Assembly: GCF_035222375.1 (NCBI RefSeq)
Contig: NW_026946365.1
Span: 1,860,001 to 1,924,000 of the forward strand
Source: Podospora pseudocomata
Lineage: Eukaryota; Ascomycota; Sordariomycetes; Sordariales; Podosporaceae
Length of the DNA stretch: 64,000 bases
Reading direction: 5' to 3'
Shown here: piece by piece, positions 1 to 11,888 of the stretch
How the letters are laid out: each line of letters starts with the position of its first letter
How positions within the stretch are numbered: position 1 is the stretch's first letter
Translations under genes and position numbers: made by a program
Notes under the pieces: generated by a model
What the model was told of the DNA's origin: nothing
What the model saw: the letters and a program-made list of their open reading frames with translations, nothing else
The model's database searches: none

Positions 1-358
1 CATTGGACATGAGGAGCTGATCATGCTGATGCAAGTTCCGACAGCTCAACAGCACACACAACTTCGGCACACCACTCAACATCGCTGCCGCCAACCTGCC
101 TGAACGAAACACCTGTCCAATCGTCCCCCGCTACCGGACCCATGAGCCGTTGTCCGAATATGGGCTGGATGTGGGTGACCAGCCCAGGTTGTGGAAGAGC
201 GATCGTCCACCCGGCGAGGTTGGGCTCGACTAGGTATAATAATGGCTCCTCTCCGTCCTCGGTGGAACCCAATGTCAGCCCTGGGCTTAGAACAGATTTA
301 TTCTCTCTCACTCTACTGGAAAAGCCAGGAATACAGCACATATTCTCTCAAACTACCA
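1..358. other. Left-edge stretch, no gene recognised
   Basis: A 106-codon minus-strand open frame lies here, but its translation resembles no family I know. The opposite strand may be the leader of the dioxygenase gene that starts nearby. In-frame ATGs at 242 and 272 could extend that gene upstream. I assign nothing here. Confidence 0.4.
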
Positions 359-1717
359 ATGGATCAAGTTAGCAGCTTGTTTGGGCAATCTCGTGCAGGC
401 CTGGGATGGTTGGAGCACCACGCCATGGCTTGGGTGCCTGAAGCCATTTCCTCGGACAGTTATGTTGTTGACATTGGTCCTCGGGGTGTTCAAGAGGTGC
501 AAGAGGGACTGCAAAGGTTTAAAGGTCAGTGATGTGCCCCCGTTCTGTGTTGGGTGATGCTTTCATTTGCTGACGAATAAGCAGAGCTTGAGCTTGATGG
601 TCACGAAGTCAGCCGTCATAATTTCCACCTTCCAACCCTCGAGGCGCAACTGGAGCAAGCCTGCCACGAGGTTCATCGAGGCCGCGGATTTGTCATCCTC
701 AGGGGCCTCGATCCCCAGCAGTATTCAGTCGAGGACAACCTGATGATCTACCTCGGGATTGCTGCGTATATTGGGGATCAGAGAGGGTTTCAGGACAAGA
801 AGGGGAACATGCTGAGTATGCTTTGGAATCAAAACAATGTGATGAACTGAACTGATACCTGCCTCGCCCACATAGCCCACATCACAGCCTCCAAAGACTG
901 GAAGACACCCCCTGAGCTCCGTCATGGTATTCATACCACCAAAGGCCTAAGTTGGCACTGTGATATCGGAGTCGACATCCTCGCGCTTCACGTCCGCTCC
1001 CTCGCCGAGCATGGTGGGGACACATTTATAGCTTCATCGCTCACAATTGTAAAGGAGCTTGAGGCGCTATACCCACACGTCATCCAAAGCCTTCAAGAAG
1101 CTGCGTGGCCAATCCAAATGTCGGTTGGCACAATTTTGTCACATTTCACATGCGCACTGAGCCATCGCTAATTATATTTCCCGCTTATTAGCTCAGGCAA
1201 TCCGATCCCCCGCTACATTCTGGCGCCACTCCTGCACATGGACCCTGAGAACAATCACATCATTTTGAGCGTTGACCCTGGGAGACTTGGTGTGCACCCA
1301 TCTACGACAAGAACCGATGGCACTTCGCCAATTCCGCCCCTCACACCAACTCAGCTCGAGACCCTCCGCATCCTCAACCAAGTCGCCTCAAAGTATCGTC
1401 TTCGCCTAGACACAAAGGCTGGCGACATCGTCTTGCTCAACAACTTTGCCCATTTGCATGCTCGCGATGCCTACAGCGATCCCGGACAAGGCCAAGGACG
1501 ACATCTGGTCAGATTGTACCTGCGTAATGCAGCACTGGCGCACCCCGTTCCAGAGTCTATGCGTGTCCCTTGGGAGGCAGCATTTGGGCCCAGGAATGGG
1601 GAGGGCCGATATCCTGTTGCTCCAGCTTTAGAATACACAGCACCTCGATACACGGCTGGTTCTGCTGCTTTTCCCCTGGACGACAACGATGATGTCAACG
1701 GAGACGGCGCCGCATGA
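359..1717 (+). CDS. TauD/TfdA-like Fe(II)/2-oxoglutarate dioxygenase
   Basis: Predicted exons are 359-524, 585-815, 876-1137 and 1192-1717. The first two introns have clear donors (GTCAGT, GTATGC) and all phases agree; the third is less certain. The protein has the fungal clavaminate-synthase/TauD layout: an RGFVILRGLD strand, then WHCDIGVDILAL, where H-x-D gives two iron ligands, and near the C-terminus NNFAHLHARDAY, which carries the distal His, followed by the R-H-L-V-R segment expected to bind 2-oxoglutarate. Such enzymes hydroxylate or cleave small substrates; the substrate cannot be told from the sequence. Start choice is uncertain: ATGs at 242, 272 and 425 share the frame. No signal peptide is visible, so a cytosolic enzyme is likely. 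Confidence 0.82.
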
Positions 1718-4700
1718 TTCGTTCGTTGCCAAGACGCTCACTGCCACAATCTCCCTTTGTCAGCCTCAAGTTGGCTTTGATTTTGAGCAACTTCGAAGGT
1801 GAGCTGCTGCCAGCAACACTCTCGCAACCTTATCCTCAATCTAACCCGGACTATCTGCGTTGGCCTTTGGTCATTTCACAAGCCAACGCTTTTGCACCCA
1901 TTTTAGTGCAGGCCTATCATTATGTGGAATTTCTTTTGGTAGTGGTGGCCAGAAACTTTGTCTCAGAATGTGGGTATCTATGGAGGACAACGCAGTGGCC
2001 AAATATGTGAGGTTACAGTGAGCCAAAAGTCTAGCCTGATGGCGATTGCTAGTTTCATGAGCCCTAGGATGTCTCGTCGAGTACTTTTCGAATGACAAAT
2101 GGTCCCCTGTTCATCACAGCTTTCCGTAATGTCTCGGCCATCACAGGCAGTCAAACATCCGTCATCAGGTAGGGATGCGAGCATGCCAACTGCATGCAAG
2201 CATAGCCTGATCACATCCACACAAAAGTTCAGAATCCGGAGGGGAAACGCCTCCTGTCAGAACGGGCCGAAGTCTCGGAAAGCAGCTGGTCAATTGTATG
2301 TGTCCAAGACATGGATGGGTACAAGACACCCCACGCTTCAGTGTCCATAACCCCTATTACTGGGTGATTGATATGATGGTGGATACTGTGATTGGGGAGC
2401 CGAACACGGGCAGGTACCAAAAGAGTCACCATAATCTGCAAGCACGGCGGCTGTCAACCATGAAATTCCGCCATAAAATGTAACAGTGGATGTCTTAACT
2501 GAAGACCTGGTGTCCATGAAGAGGTGGGTGCACTAGTACCAGGGCAAAGTGACAGACCAAGCATCTCGGACATGGTTCCGCTGACAACAGCATCACATTA
2601 GGCTCGAGCTTCTTCTTTCAGATATACTTGCATCAATGCGGGGGCCTCCATCCAGGTTAGGCATGATGGAACTGATGTCAGAACTTTGGGGCAGGAGGGC
2701 AGCCGCCCTCTTTCGCGGGTCTGGCAGCACTCACCCATCTTGACTTTGGCTACTGATCACCCCCAGCCCATTTTCGGCCGGATTGGCATGGCCATACAAC
2801 TAGAGAGTGTGTCGGAGGCTGTTTCAATACCTCAATGGTCGGTTTACCGAGCATACCAATGGTATGCCTCATCACAATCTCCTACGGGTAGTACCGGTTT
2901 ATTTTTCATTGCCTCTCCTTTGATCATCTGTCGAATGATGCCGCAGTCAGTTATCAGGAGAAACAGCATTTGTAACTCCTCTTGCCACGGGTCGTAGACC
3001 CGAATCAATCGACTGCTTCGGGTAGAAGGTATTCTGCCGCATATATCCGGGCATCACACCATGCTTCGACCATATCGAGTAGTGAACACTTCGACAGACG
3101 CCCACGGGCTGATCTCCCAACCGACTGTGTTGTCCGAGTCCGATTCGGTGCTGAGGTCCGTGGACACGTATCTGTTCAGCTCATCACTGTCTTTTGCCTC
3201 CCCAAGAAGCCCAAGACGGATGGGTGGACAAAGTCCGGCGGCAAACGGGTGTTAAGCACCAACACCATCAACTCCCATTCTCGCTATACTCGATCAGGAT
3301 TGTTCAGTAAATACGCATTCAAGTTTATAGCAAGAAAATAGCTCATCGTGGATGTGTGGCACTGTCTGGGCAGTGCACTTGATGACGAACCGCTTGCCCT
3401 TTCCAAACCCGCATGCAACCAGACATCACGTATTGCGTGCCATCACCGCCAAGATAAAGCTGGATAGGTACCTAATCTGTCACCGGTTCCATGGTAGCTG
3501 GGTGCCAAAGGCTGATCCCAAGTGACAGGACTGTAGAGAACATGTCAAGTGGGTGTCCAGCATCGAGTACGAGAATTGAAGGGCCACAGAGTACCCTACC
3601 TCCGCGGATCAAGAGGAGACTAGCTGTTCCAACCAAGGATAGTCACGTTTGTCACGGTCAAGTCACAAAGTCCAGCCAGCCCCCCCACATCACGCTGCCT
3701 GGGCGGTTTGAGATGGCGCACGTCGCACCCCCCCCCCTTTATCTGATTCTGGACCACCTCAGTTCGTGAGTCCGGGGCATCTCCCCGTCGAATAGGATTA
3801 CCTGACATGTCTGGCCTTCTGCCGATTACCTACCCTGTCATTCGACTGTCACTTAGACAGTGGAGCCGAGCAGCGGCTGCGGTAAGTCTTCCTGTTGGAT
3901 CGGTTTTGGATCTTCACCCAAGCCTGAGCTACACTAGCTTAGGCCCCCACGATACCCAGTCATCCACTGAGCCGGCCGGCAGCATTATTGGCAACGGTGG
4001 GTGTGTAGTGTAATGGCTTCGAGTAAGATGGAGGCGAGGTGGGCGAGCAACTCGGAGAGTACATGCTGTTCTTAGCTTTACTGGCCCTTGGTTCCACGCT
4101 GACAGGATATCCAGCCACGTCTCATGGGGATTTCCAGCGGTGAAGGTCACAACAGGCATGACGCCGGGTACCTGTGGGAAGCAAACTACTTGATGACTCG
4201 CGGTGCAGTTGACAACTTGCTCAAGACCGGCATGCCAATCCCTGAAGTCTTGGGACTCCCCAGGGCTCCATGTTGATAGTCCCCTTTCAATGCCTGTCTT
4301 GCTATATATCCATTTACGGTGTAGAACAACACACTTGGTGGCTGGACACAAGCCGAAAACACTGTGCGGAGGATTTTCCGACGCACAAGTTGATACGGCA
4401 TCCGTGGTACATCACCTACCTACCTCGTCAGCACCCCACCGCACCTGCAGAGCCTCCTCCCTCTGCTTTCTCTTCATCTTTCCGCCTGTCTCGACTCCTT
4501 TGCTACCTCGACCACCTCGACCACGAAAGGCACACGACAATGGTTATGTTTCGAGAATTACGGGCCCTTGTCGAGACATTGACGCCCGCATTCCATCATT
4601 GATGCCGCACGCTCTCATCCGTCTGTATCTAAATACGAAAACTGCGGTAGCCGTCTGATGTCCACCTCCATCTCTTTTATCTTCTCGCCCATTCGACCGA

Positions 4701-5952
4701 AGCTTCTTCTCCACGATGGAAGCCCCCCCCGCACACGATCGGAAGAACTTTCCGAGGGTACCCTTGTCTTTCTCTTTAGGCCTGGACGCTGGTCCCCATC
4801 TGATTTCGACACTACTAGAACGAGTCAGCATCATCCCTGGTTGTCGAGCTCTCAGCAAGGAACCATAGTGACGCTTCATGTATTGGGTCTGAGGTGTGGC
4901 GGGCATGTTGCAAGGAGAAATCAACCGTGTGTCAGGGAGCCATCGCTTCTGCGAACCAACCGGACTTTTGGAACGAAAATTTGCTCAGACTCTCGTCAAC
5001 TACGGCTTTCGCTGTGAGCAACGAGTTTTCCTTGACTCGACGAACTCATTGACAGCTCTAGCCTCAGTATAGCTGTGTTGTCCATGCAATACAAGCAAAC
5101 TCGTAAGCCTGCTGAAGAACTGGCTAATCGACTTGTCATGCACGACGACCATTCGCGCCCAAGAGTCGGCCATCAGGAACGAGCGACTCGAGTGCCCATA
5201 AGCAGACGTCCACCTGTCTCTTGCACACTGCCGGCTTTTCAAACGATCAAAACAACGTACCGAATCGACGAGAACGAATCCCACACACCCAGCTCGACAG
5301 TTATTGCAAACATTATCTCCTTGGCGATCTCCCATCCGTCCAGACTTTCGGATGAGTCAGGCGAGGCTCACGAGCCTTGCCAACGAGGCCCGACAGCTAC
5401 TACTTTGGGGGTCTACGCTAAAAAGGAATGGCATTCAGTTCCTTTTAGAGCTGTCTCTATGGGATCGGCATGACTCGCAGCCTCGAACGTCCGAAACATT
5501 TCTAGTCGCCGCTCGCCAATCAACTGCGCTCTAGTTTCCGTCGGAAACTCCCACGCGATCGAGGGACAACAACAAGCGTTAGGCCAAGACGGGCGCCATC
5601 TTGACAGCCCGGAAACAGTCTAGATCGCGGGTTTACTAGGGAATGGCGCCGTGCCAGCGTTTGAGGCCTGTTGATGGGATTGATGTAGTGTTCGCTGCAT
5701 CGCCCAAATAACTACACTGAATTGCTGACAGAGAAGGGTTCGGCTTTAGGGAACAGACCTCACCGGCTGCTTTGTCACCTAAGCGAACGCGGGCTGTCGG
5801 AGTGTTGGGGAAGATGGGATCAAAATCCAGCTAGAAAAACGAGTGCACAATTCAAGAGCAGGACGACAGAATAGGCAAAATATTGGCATGAAAGTGGATG
5901 GATCTCCCCAGCAGCCAGCTGCAAATCTCGGGGGCAATATAGATCGTGTTTA
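1718..5952. other. 4.2-kb stretch without a convincing gene
   Basis: Composition is close to that of the neighbours, with a C11 run near 3730. All open frames are short and unrelated to known families. One frame (4716-5534, +) has few stops and somewhat coding-like segments but is interrupted several times, so it may be a decayed gene or chance. No tRNA or terminal inverted repeat was seen. Confidence 0.5.
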
Positions 5953-7194
5953 CTACACCTGCCCAGAACCCCCTGGCACAGCTTGAGCAGCTCCTTGCTC
6001 CTTGACAACCCGCCTAAAGTTCTTTGGGAATCTCCTCGCCAACCTGAACTGCTCCGTTTCTTCTTCCACCGCGGCAGGAAGGTGCTCCCTCCAGGTGCCA
6101 GCCATGTCTGATCCGAATCCGAGTTTTCCACCCCACGACCAAGAGATGACGCGCTCTGCTCTCGCGCCTTCAGGGGCGTGGAGGAGGCCGGGGGCGATGT
6201 CGACCATGTCTGGGCGGGAGTCGCAGGCGTAAAAGACCACGGCTGAGCAAGTGCTGCAGTGGTAGCGCTGGACGCCTTGGGAGCTGGGGTAGAGGGATAA
6301 TGTGCCGAGTCTGGGGTCGGTTCCAATGGCGGATTGGAGGGCGGTGGTGTCGAGGGGAAGGGGGGAGGTGGGATCAGAGGCAAAGGTGATGTGTTTTAGC
6401 TCTGCAAAGGTCCAGGCAAAGATCTCGGTTCCGGAGACGAGGCGGCAGTCGGAGCAGCCGTCGAGTGAGCCGAGGAGTTTGTAACTCTCTGGATCGACGA
6501 ACCAAGGCAGTTGCCCCCCCTTTGATTGGCGTTCCTTAAAGTCCCTTTGGGCATCGCCGGCTTTGAGGACGAAGTCGACGCCGCCGCAGTGGCATTTGAG
6601 GGGGATGTTGCCCTCTTTTTCGGGAAGGTGGAGGAGGTTGTCAGCATGGGAAAGGAATATGTTTTTATCCTCGGGCCAGTATCCCTCCGAGGTGATTTCT
6701 TTCGACTTTTCTCTCCAGCCTAGCCAGCGTCGGGGTTTGGCGGCGGAGGGAGGGTTGAGACCGTTGAGCCAGGGGACTGCCCCGCCGTCGATGGTGTCGG
6801 CTAGGAACATGTGAGCGTCCCATTCTATGAGGTTTTGGCCTAGTGGCAGTGGGGAGGAAGGGGTGAGGACGCCGGTGAAGGCGAGGTAGTTGGTGACGCC
6901 GGGGGTGGAGTTGTCTTCCCAGAAGAGGGTGGTGGAGCAGTGACTGCAAAAGTAGATGTTTAAGCGGGGGGAGAAGGCATATTGTTTGAGGTCGTCAGAG
7001 GGTTGGGGAGGGGGCCCGGGCCAGAGGATGTCGGTGGAGCCGCGCAGGGAGCCGGTGAGGTGCCGGCAGGAGTTGCAGTGGCAGTTTGTTGCTTTGAGAG
7101 GGAGGGAGGTGGTGGGGACGGGTTTGGAGGTGAAGGTCAGGGCGCGGCAGTGGCATTGGGCTGTGAGGGTGATGGTATCGGTGTTGGACTCCAT
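5953..7194 (-). CDS. Two-domain CENP-V/GFA family protein
   Basis: Single exon, 413 residues. Two copies of the CENP-V/GFA zinc fold (glutathione-dependent formaldehyde-activating enzyme family) lie in tandem. Copy 1 has C14-x-C16, C38-x-C40-x2-C43 and C83-x2-C86. Copy 2 has C201-x-C203, C247-x2-C250 and C313-x2-C316. These cysteines bind structural and catalytic zinc in the family. Bacterial Gfa has one domain of about 190 residues, so this is a duplicated fungal form. The copies have diverged strongly, which suggests an old duplication. No signal peptide is seen, so it is likely cytosolic. The real substrate of the fungal two-domain proteins is not known to me; formaldehyde-glutathione chemistry is only a family inference. 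Confidence 0.85.
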   Translation of the reverse strand: MESNTDTITLTAQCHCRALTFTSKPVPTTSLPLKATNCHCNSCRHLTGSLRGSTDILWPGPPPQPSDDLKQYAFSPRLNIYFCSHCSTTLFWEDNSTPGVTNYLAFTGVLTPSSPLPLGQNLIEWDAHMFLADTIDGGAVPWLNGLNPPSAAKPRRWLGWREKSKEITSEGYWPEDKNIFLSHADNLLHLPEKEGNIPLKCHCGGVDFVLKAGDAQRDFKERQSKGGQLPWFVDPESYKLLGSLDGCSDCRLVSGTEIFAWTFAELKHITFASDPTSPLPLDTTALQSAIGTDPRLGTLSLYPSSQGVQRYHCSTCSAVVFYACDSRPDMVDIAPGLLHAPEGARAERVISWSWGGKLGFGSDMAGTWREHLPAAVEEETEQFRLARRFPKNFRRVVKEQGAAQAVPGGSGQV

Positions 7195-7732
7195 AGTGGT
7201 GCTGAAGGGTTGGGTTGTTTGATGGTGGGACAGGATGGCGGTGACAGGTGCGGGGGCAGGTCAATATATAGCCCACTTAGGTGATAACGTGTTGGTTAAG
7301 AGATGCAGTTTGTATTACCTCCTAAAGTGTGGGTGATCTATCGTAAATACGCTTGATACGCCCGGCAGGCAAAGGCTGTCACCCGAAAGGCGTCGTGAGC
7401 TCCAATGGAAAGCGCGGTTGAGAACCAATCTGACGTCACTTAATTGGCTGTTCAACAATGGGCGATGCTCTCTCGGAATAGTTCCTCTTTGGACACCGGC
7501 CGGTAACATGAGAACACATGGACAAAAGTAGTTCATCTCCGAGGAAATTCTGTAGTTTGTTTCCACCTACAACTAGAGGAAGAATAATCCAACAACTCCT
7601 GAGTGGGAAAATCTCCGATCCAACCATGCTCCAGAAAGACTTACACACCTTGTTGTATACCCACCCCCACCAACTCCAAAACAGCCAAATCCGATGTAAA
7701 TGCTCATGATGCCCGTCCGTTTCTGCTTTTGT
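7195..7732. other. Spacer, nothing recognised
   Basis: This is the promoter side of the GFA gene (minus strand, starting at 7194) and the 3' side of the YTP1-like gene that ends at 7733. I see no conserved element or RNA gene. Confidence 0.5.
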
Positions 7733-9450
7733 TTATGCCAACCGCTCATCGTTGCGCGCAATGGCACTTGGGCTTGCGAACCCATTCTGTTGGCTGCCTT
7801 CGTTCTTTAGTAGCTTCCTGCTTGCTGCTTTGTCGTCATCTTCGTCGTCTGTCATGAGACCATCAAGCTCAAACTCGCTGGCATCCTGCACCTGAGCCTC
7901 GTCACCACTGCGAGCGTGGCCGTTGAGGGTAATCTTGGACGGGGGGTTGGCGGCACGGTCGTAGACGTTGATGAACATCATGACGACCAAAAACACCAGG
8001 AAGGCCAAGCTGTACATGATCAAAATGTACGCCACGGCGTCCATTCCGGAACCGGCAATGAATGCCATTTGTTCTTCGGTAGCGCCCATAAACAGGAAGC
8101 CTGAGGCGTAGAGAAGCTGTATTTGTGTGTTAGCAACACATTGAAGTAGCCCGGTTAGCAAAGACTTACAAAAACAGGAACATATTGGAAGCTGTTGATC
8201 TGTGTCCCGTCCTCTGATACGCCTGCCTTGTCCCTGAGCACAAAAGAGATCTCGATGATGCGAGTGACACCAACGGCCATCAATGTATACCCAAATGCCG
8301 CGTGTGTCATCGCACTCGTCATCAGCTCCTGAGGATGCGCCGACATGGCCCATCCTGTAATGAAGATGACAAAGCCAGGGACGAAGTTGCGCTTGGGGGT
8401 GCCGTCTCGGCCCTTGCTCAGCCAAACTCCAGCAAGGCCGGCGCTCCACCAAATGATGCCCATAGTCGTATGCTGCCAGTCATTCCTGACCCATTCGGTT
8501 CCCCATCTGTGCTCAGTGAAGGTGTTAACACAACCCCATGCAGCAATAACGGCGCTGTCGAAGAACTCTTGGCTGCGGCCAGTCCGACGGAGCCAAACCT
8601 GACCAACGAGCAGCACGATGGTAAGGAGGACGCCGTATGCGATGAAGGCACTGCCCATGATGAAGTGAGCGGCACATTGTCCCAGGTGATCACCCTGGCA
8701 AAAGCCCAGTAGAGTGATACCTCCAAACAGCATCTGAACCCATGATAGCAGCGGGAATGCTTTTCCGTTGACGCTGTGAAGAATGCGAATGAAGGGACGG
8801 ATACGGCCGTGGATGCCCCGCTCGAGATGTAGCTTCAAATAGACGCCCAAGACAATCTGAGCAACCAGAAGAAAGAACAACGGTGTCGCGGCCTTTGCGT
8901 GGGCGTTTTCCGGGTTGAATTCGCGGCCCTTGTGGAGATGGCCGAGGGCGTAGCCTAGCAATGCCAGTACGGTGCTGCCAACTTGTAGTGGGACGTGCCA
9001 ACGGCTTTTGACGATCTGGGTGTGCGCGCCATTGTCAGCCCCTGCTCTTCGCTTCGAGATGTCGATAACAACCCCTGCTACGCCGTTGACTTACCCCAAG
9101 CACCATCCCCAAGGGAAACAGTATCCCAAAGGTAAACGTCTGCAAAATTATGTGTATCCATAGTGTTGTGTCCTGGTATGTTGTCAGCAAGACTCGATGC
9201 CCTGGATTCCAATGCTGCCCAGAGCTCACGTCCAACATACGATTGGATCCAGCGATATGGTTGACCCTTCCGGGATGTTGTCCCCGCCGTGATTTCCATG
9301 CGATAGCGCCATTGGGAGAAGTGCGGCGGCTACTGTGATCCTGGCGATCGAAGGAGAGATTCGAGGGACATAACGCAACAGAGACGAGGAGCCAATGCTC
9401 TCCGCCTGGGTAGCAAAAGCCATGGCGAGGACTCGGTTTCGGCAGGACAA
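7733..9450 (-). CDS. YTP1-like multi-spanning membrane protein
   Basis: Exons on the minus strand are 9450-9241, 9172-9095, 9015-8170 and 8116-7733; all introns have GTATGT or GTAAGT donors and the phases join cleanly. With the ATG at 9450 the product is 505 residues; an in-frame ATG at 9423 gives 496. After a likely signal peptide come a His-rich loop (ALSHGNHGG) and many hydrophobic spans, including DTTLWIHIILQTF and the HVPLQVGSTVLALLGYALGH block. This matches fungal YTP1-like proteins (DUF2427 plus Ytp1 domain, distantly like cytochrome b561). Several His in the spans could bind haem, but function in the family is unsettled. The tail is acidic and cytosolic-looking (DDEDDDKAASRK). Confidence 0.83.
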
Positions 9451-10246
9451 GCAGCTCCCTGGAAGACCGCTTCACTGTGGACGAGCTTGCGCAACTTTGG
9501 CACGAATGCACGGATCACCGGTGTCGAAAAGATCAGATGAATGCGGGCGATGACGTTACTGTTATCGTGGGGTTCGTGGCGGACGACGGACAACGAAGGC
9601 GCAACCGAGAACAGGAACAGGAACAGGAACAGACACAGGGCTTTCAGGTGCCAGCCGCGGTGGCCAGAAGTTTATCGTTATAAAGGGAGCATGAGAATTT
9701 GATCCTTCTTGGAAAAAAGGGATGGGCTTTTCGATCCGGCCTCTTCGGCATCGGAATCTTGTCCAAGTTGCTTGGATTTCCTTGGACAACTCGGCGCTCA
9801 TATCGACCTGTAACTGCTTCACCCCTGCAGTCGGGTACTCGCTCCTCGGCATTGGGATGCGTGATTGGCCAAGCAAGCAATTCTGGGGGTCTCAATCTAA
9901 CTGCTTTTGGCCAAGCCTGGGCGCCGGGACATACTGGCTTGTCCAAGTGGGCATGTTCCTCATGTTTCCTCGAGTCGACATCTTGGGAGATGGAAAAACA
10001 TCGCCAGTTGTTTCACACATTTTGCTCAAGATGTTGGTGTGAGTCGCACAGAGATTATCATTCGGGGCTTACTGGTAACATTGCGCAGGTACCGTAAGCT
10101 TCGCCAAAGGTACTCTGCAGCGGAGGGGGGGGGGGTCACTGTTCATCTCTTGGCACCGTTACACAGCCATCCGGACAATCGGGGCACAACAGACAAGCTT
10201 TTGAGGCTTCATTAACTCAGGTTGGCAATTAACAATAATATCGCAA
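9451..10246. other. Spacer with simple repeats
   Basis: This is the promoter side of the YTP1-like gene and the 3' flank of the M20 gene. It holds four copies of GAACAG (9609-9632) and a G run near 10126-10135. No gene is recognised. Confidence 0.5.
9609..9632. repeat. Hexanucleotide microsatellite (GAACAG)4
   Basis: Four perfect tandem copies lie upstream of the YTP1-like gene. It is an ordinary simple repeat, probably in the 5' leader or promoter of that gene. Confidence 0.9.
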
Positions 10247-11464
10247 TTATTTTCCCTGGGCAGCGAGCTTCATGTCGGCCTCCCACTCCTTTTGCATCTC
10301 GTCTGCAAACACATCATCGCTCAAGACCCTCCACCCCACTAGAGCCATGCCTTTCCCGCACTCCACCGCTCTCGCAAACGCGTCCTCCGTTGCGGCGGCC
10401 CTCGTAAATCCCTTGGTGTGGTTCGGCGAGCCCTCCTCTGTGCCGATTCCGAAAACACCGTGGAACCCGGGGCACTCGTAGCAGACGTCGCCCATGTCGG
10501 TGCTACCAGCTAGGATATCCTTCGGCTCGTCATAAGAGACCGTTCCCTCCGGCATCGCCTCGACATATGCCTTGCACAGTGATGCGCTTGGTCGAACGTC
10601 GGCATACGAGTTGAGGGGCTCCGTGTGCATCTGGCAGCCGGTTGCGAGCGCAGCGCCCTCAAAACACTTTAGCACTCGCTGCCACAGCGCCTCCGCCTGC
10701 GCACGTGTTTGGCTGCGGATGTAGTATTCGACGCAGCAGTTCCCCGGTGTGACGTTGGGCCGGTCACCGGCCGATTTGAAGATACCGTGGATGCGATCGT
10801 ACGGGCGAATTTGCTGGCGCAGCATGCTGATGGCATTGTACGAGAGGCACACAGCATCGAGTGCGTTGACTCCGTCCCAAGGCGCGATGGCCGCGTGCGA
10901 CTCCTTGCCGGTGAAGTGGACACGGAACTTGACGTTGGCCAGCATGCGCACAAAAGAGACGCCCCGGATGTGGGACGGGAGGTTGTGGCCTGGCCCTGGA
11001 TGGACCATCAACGCTGCCGAAGCTCCCTTGTAAGCGCCGGCTGCAATCAACTTCAGTTTACCACCACCTCCCTCCTCGGCAGGAGTCCCCAGGAGACGAA
11101 CACGACCTGGCAGGCCGGATGCCTTGAGAGCGGCCGCAACGCCAAGGAACGAGGCGAACGATGCTGAGGCAATCAAGTTGTGTCCACAGGCGTGGCCGAT
11201 GCCAGGAAGGGCGTCATACTCGGCATTGAAGATGACAAGACGGCCACCAGAGCCGAACTCGGCAGAGAATGATGTCTCGAGCCCAAAGGCATGGGGCGTC
11301 ACCTTGAAGCCCAGTGAGGTCAGGATGGTGACGAAGGCTTCGTGTGCCTTGAACTCTTCATATGCTAGCTCGGGATTGGAGTGTATTTGGTGGTTGATGG
11401 ATGATATCTCGGCGTTTCTAGCTTGTATCTCATTTTCGATCACGGACGTCCACCGTTGAGCCAT
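10247..11464 (-). CDS. M20-family metallopeptidase/amidohydrolase
   Basis: Single exon, 405 residues, which is the usual length for the M20 amidohydrolase/PM20D2 group. Metal-site motifs are in order: AEYDALPGIGHACGHN (about residues 81-96, with H91-x-C93-x-H95 and D84), the EE pair at 130-131 and H155 in MVHPGPGHN. The SHAAIAPWDGVNALDA segment is the M20 dimerisation-domain signature. Family members hydrolyse amide bonds of N-acyl amino acids or dipeptides using two metals; PM20D2-type proteins act on odd dipeptides such as beta-alanyl-lysine. There is no signal peptide, so it is cytosolic. It lies in the same orientation as the Zn2Cys6 gene just upstream (424 bp between them), which could be its regulator, but that is only positional inference. 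Confidence 0.88.
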   Translation of the reverse strand: MAQRWTSVIENEIQARNAEISSINHQIHSNPELAYEEFKAHEAFVTILTSLGFKVTPHAFGLETSFSAEFGSGGRLVIFNAEYDALPGIGHACGHNLIASASFASFLGVAAALKASGLPGRVRLLGTPAEEGGGGKLKLIAAGAYKGASAALMVHPGPGHNLPSHIRGVSFVRMLANVKFRVHFTGKESHAAIAPWDGVNALDAVCLSYNAISMLRQQIRPYDRIHGIFKSAGDRPNVTPGNCCVEYYIRSQTRAQAEALWQRVLKCFEGAALATGCQMHTEPLNSYADVRPSASLCKAYVEAMPEGTVSYDEPKDILAGSTDMGDVCYECPGFHGVFGIGTEEGSPNHTKGFTRAAATEDAFARAVECGKGMALVGWRVLSDDVFADEMQKEWEADMKLAAQGK

Positions 11465-11888
11465 GTTGGTGAGGACGTTGATGAGGACTTGATGAAAGGG
11501 ATTGGTGATGGATGATGCCAGCCAGGAGAAGAACTCAAGTTGGGCAACCGTCTTATATCAGGTTTTGGACAGACCACAACGCCGAATATCCTCAAAACGG
11601 TCCGCCAAGGTCTCTGCGAACGGCTCAACTCTCAGCATCACAAAGATCGGTCTGGCTGATGATGGCATTGGATGATTTGCCCTTGGCGCTCCCCGCCACG
11701 ACAACCCCACCGTTCTCTGATGGTGTTGGTCACTTCAACCAATGGTGCGAGAGTGTGTTCAATATCATCGAGACGGCCATTCGTTCAATTACCTACTCAC
11801 GCTACTCTGCCGATACCTGAGAGCAAATGATTTCATTGGATATACCGAGACGAAGGAGCAAATCGTGAACTCGACGCCAGGTGCGCAG
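11465..11888. other. Spacer, nothing recognised
   Basis: This 424-bp stretch holds the promoter of the M20 gene and the terminator side of the Zn2Cys6 gene; both are on the minus strand. No further element was identified. Confidence 0.5.

Noticed and set aside
21-341. Minus-strand 106-codon frame at the left edge
   Set aside because: No recognisable domain; it overlaps the probable leader of the dioxygenase gene, and nothing supports expression.
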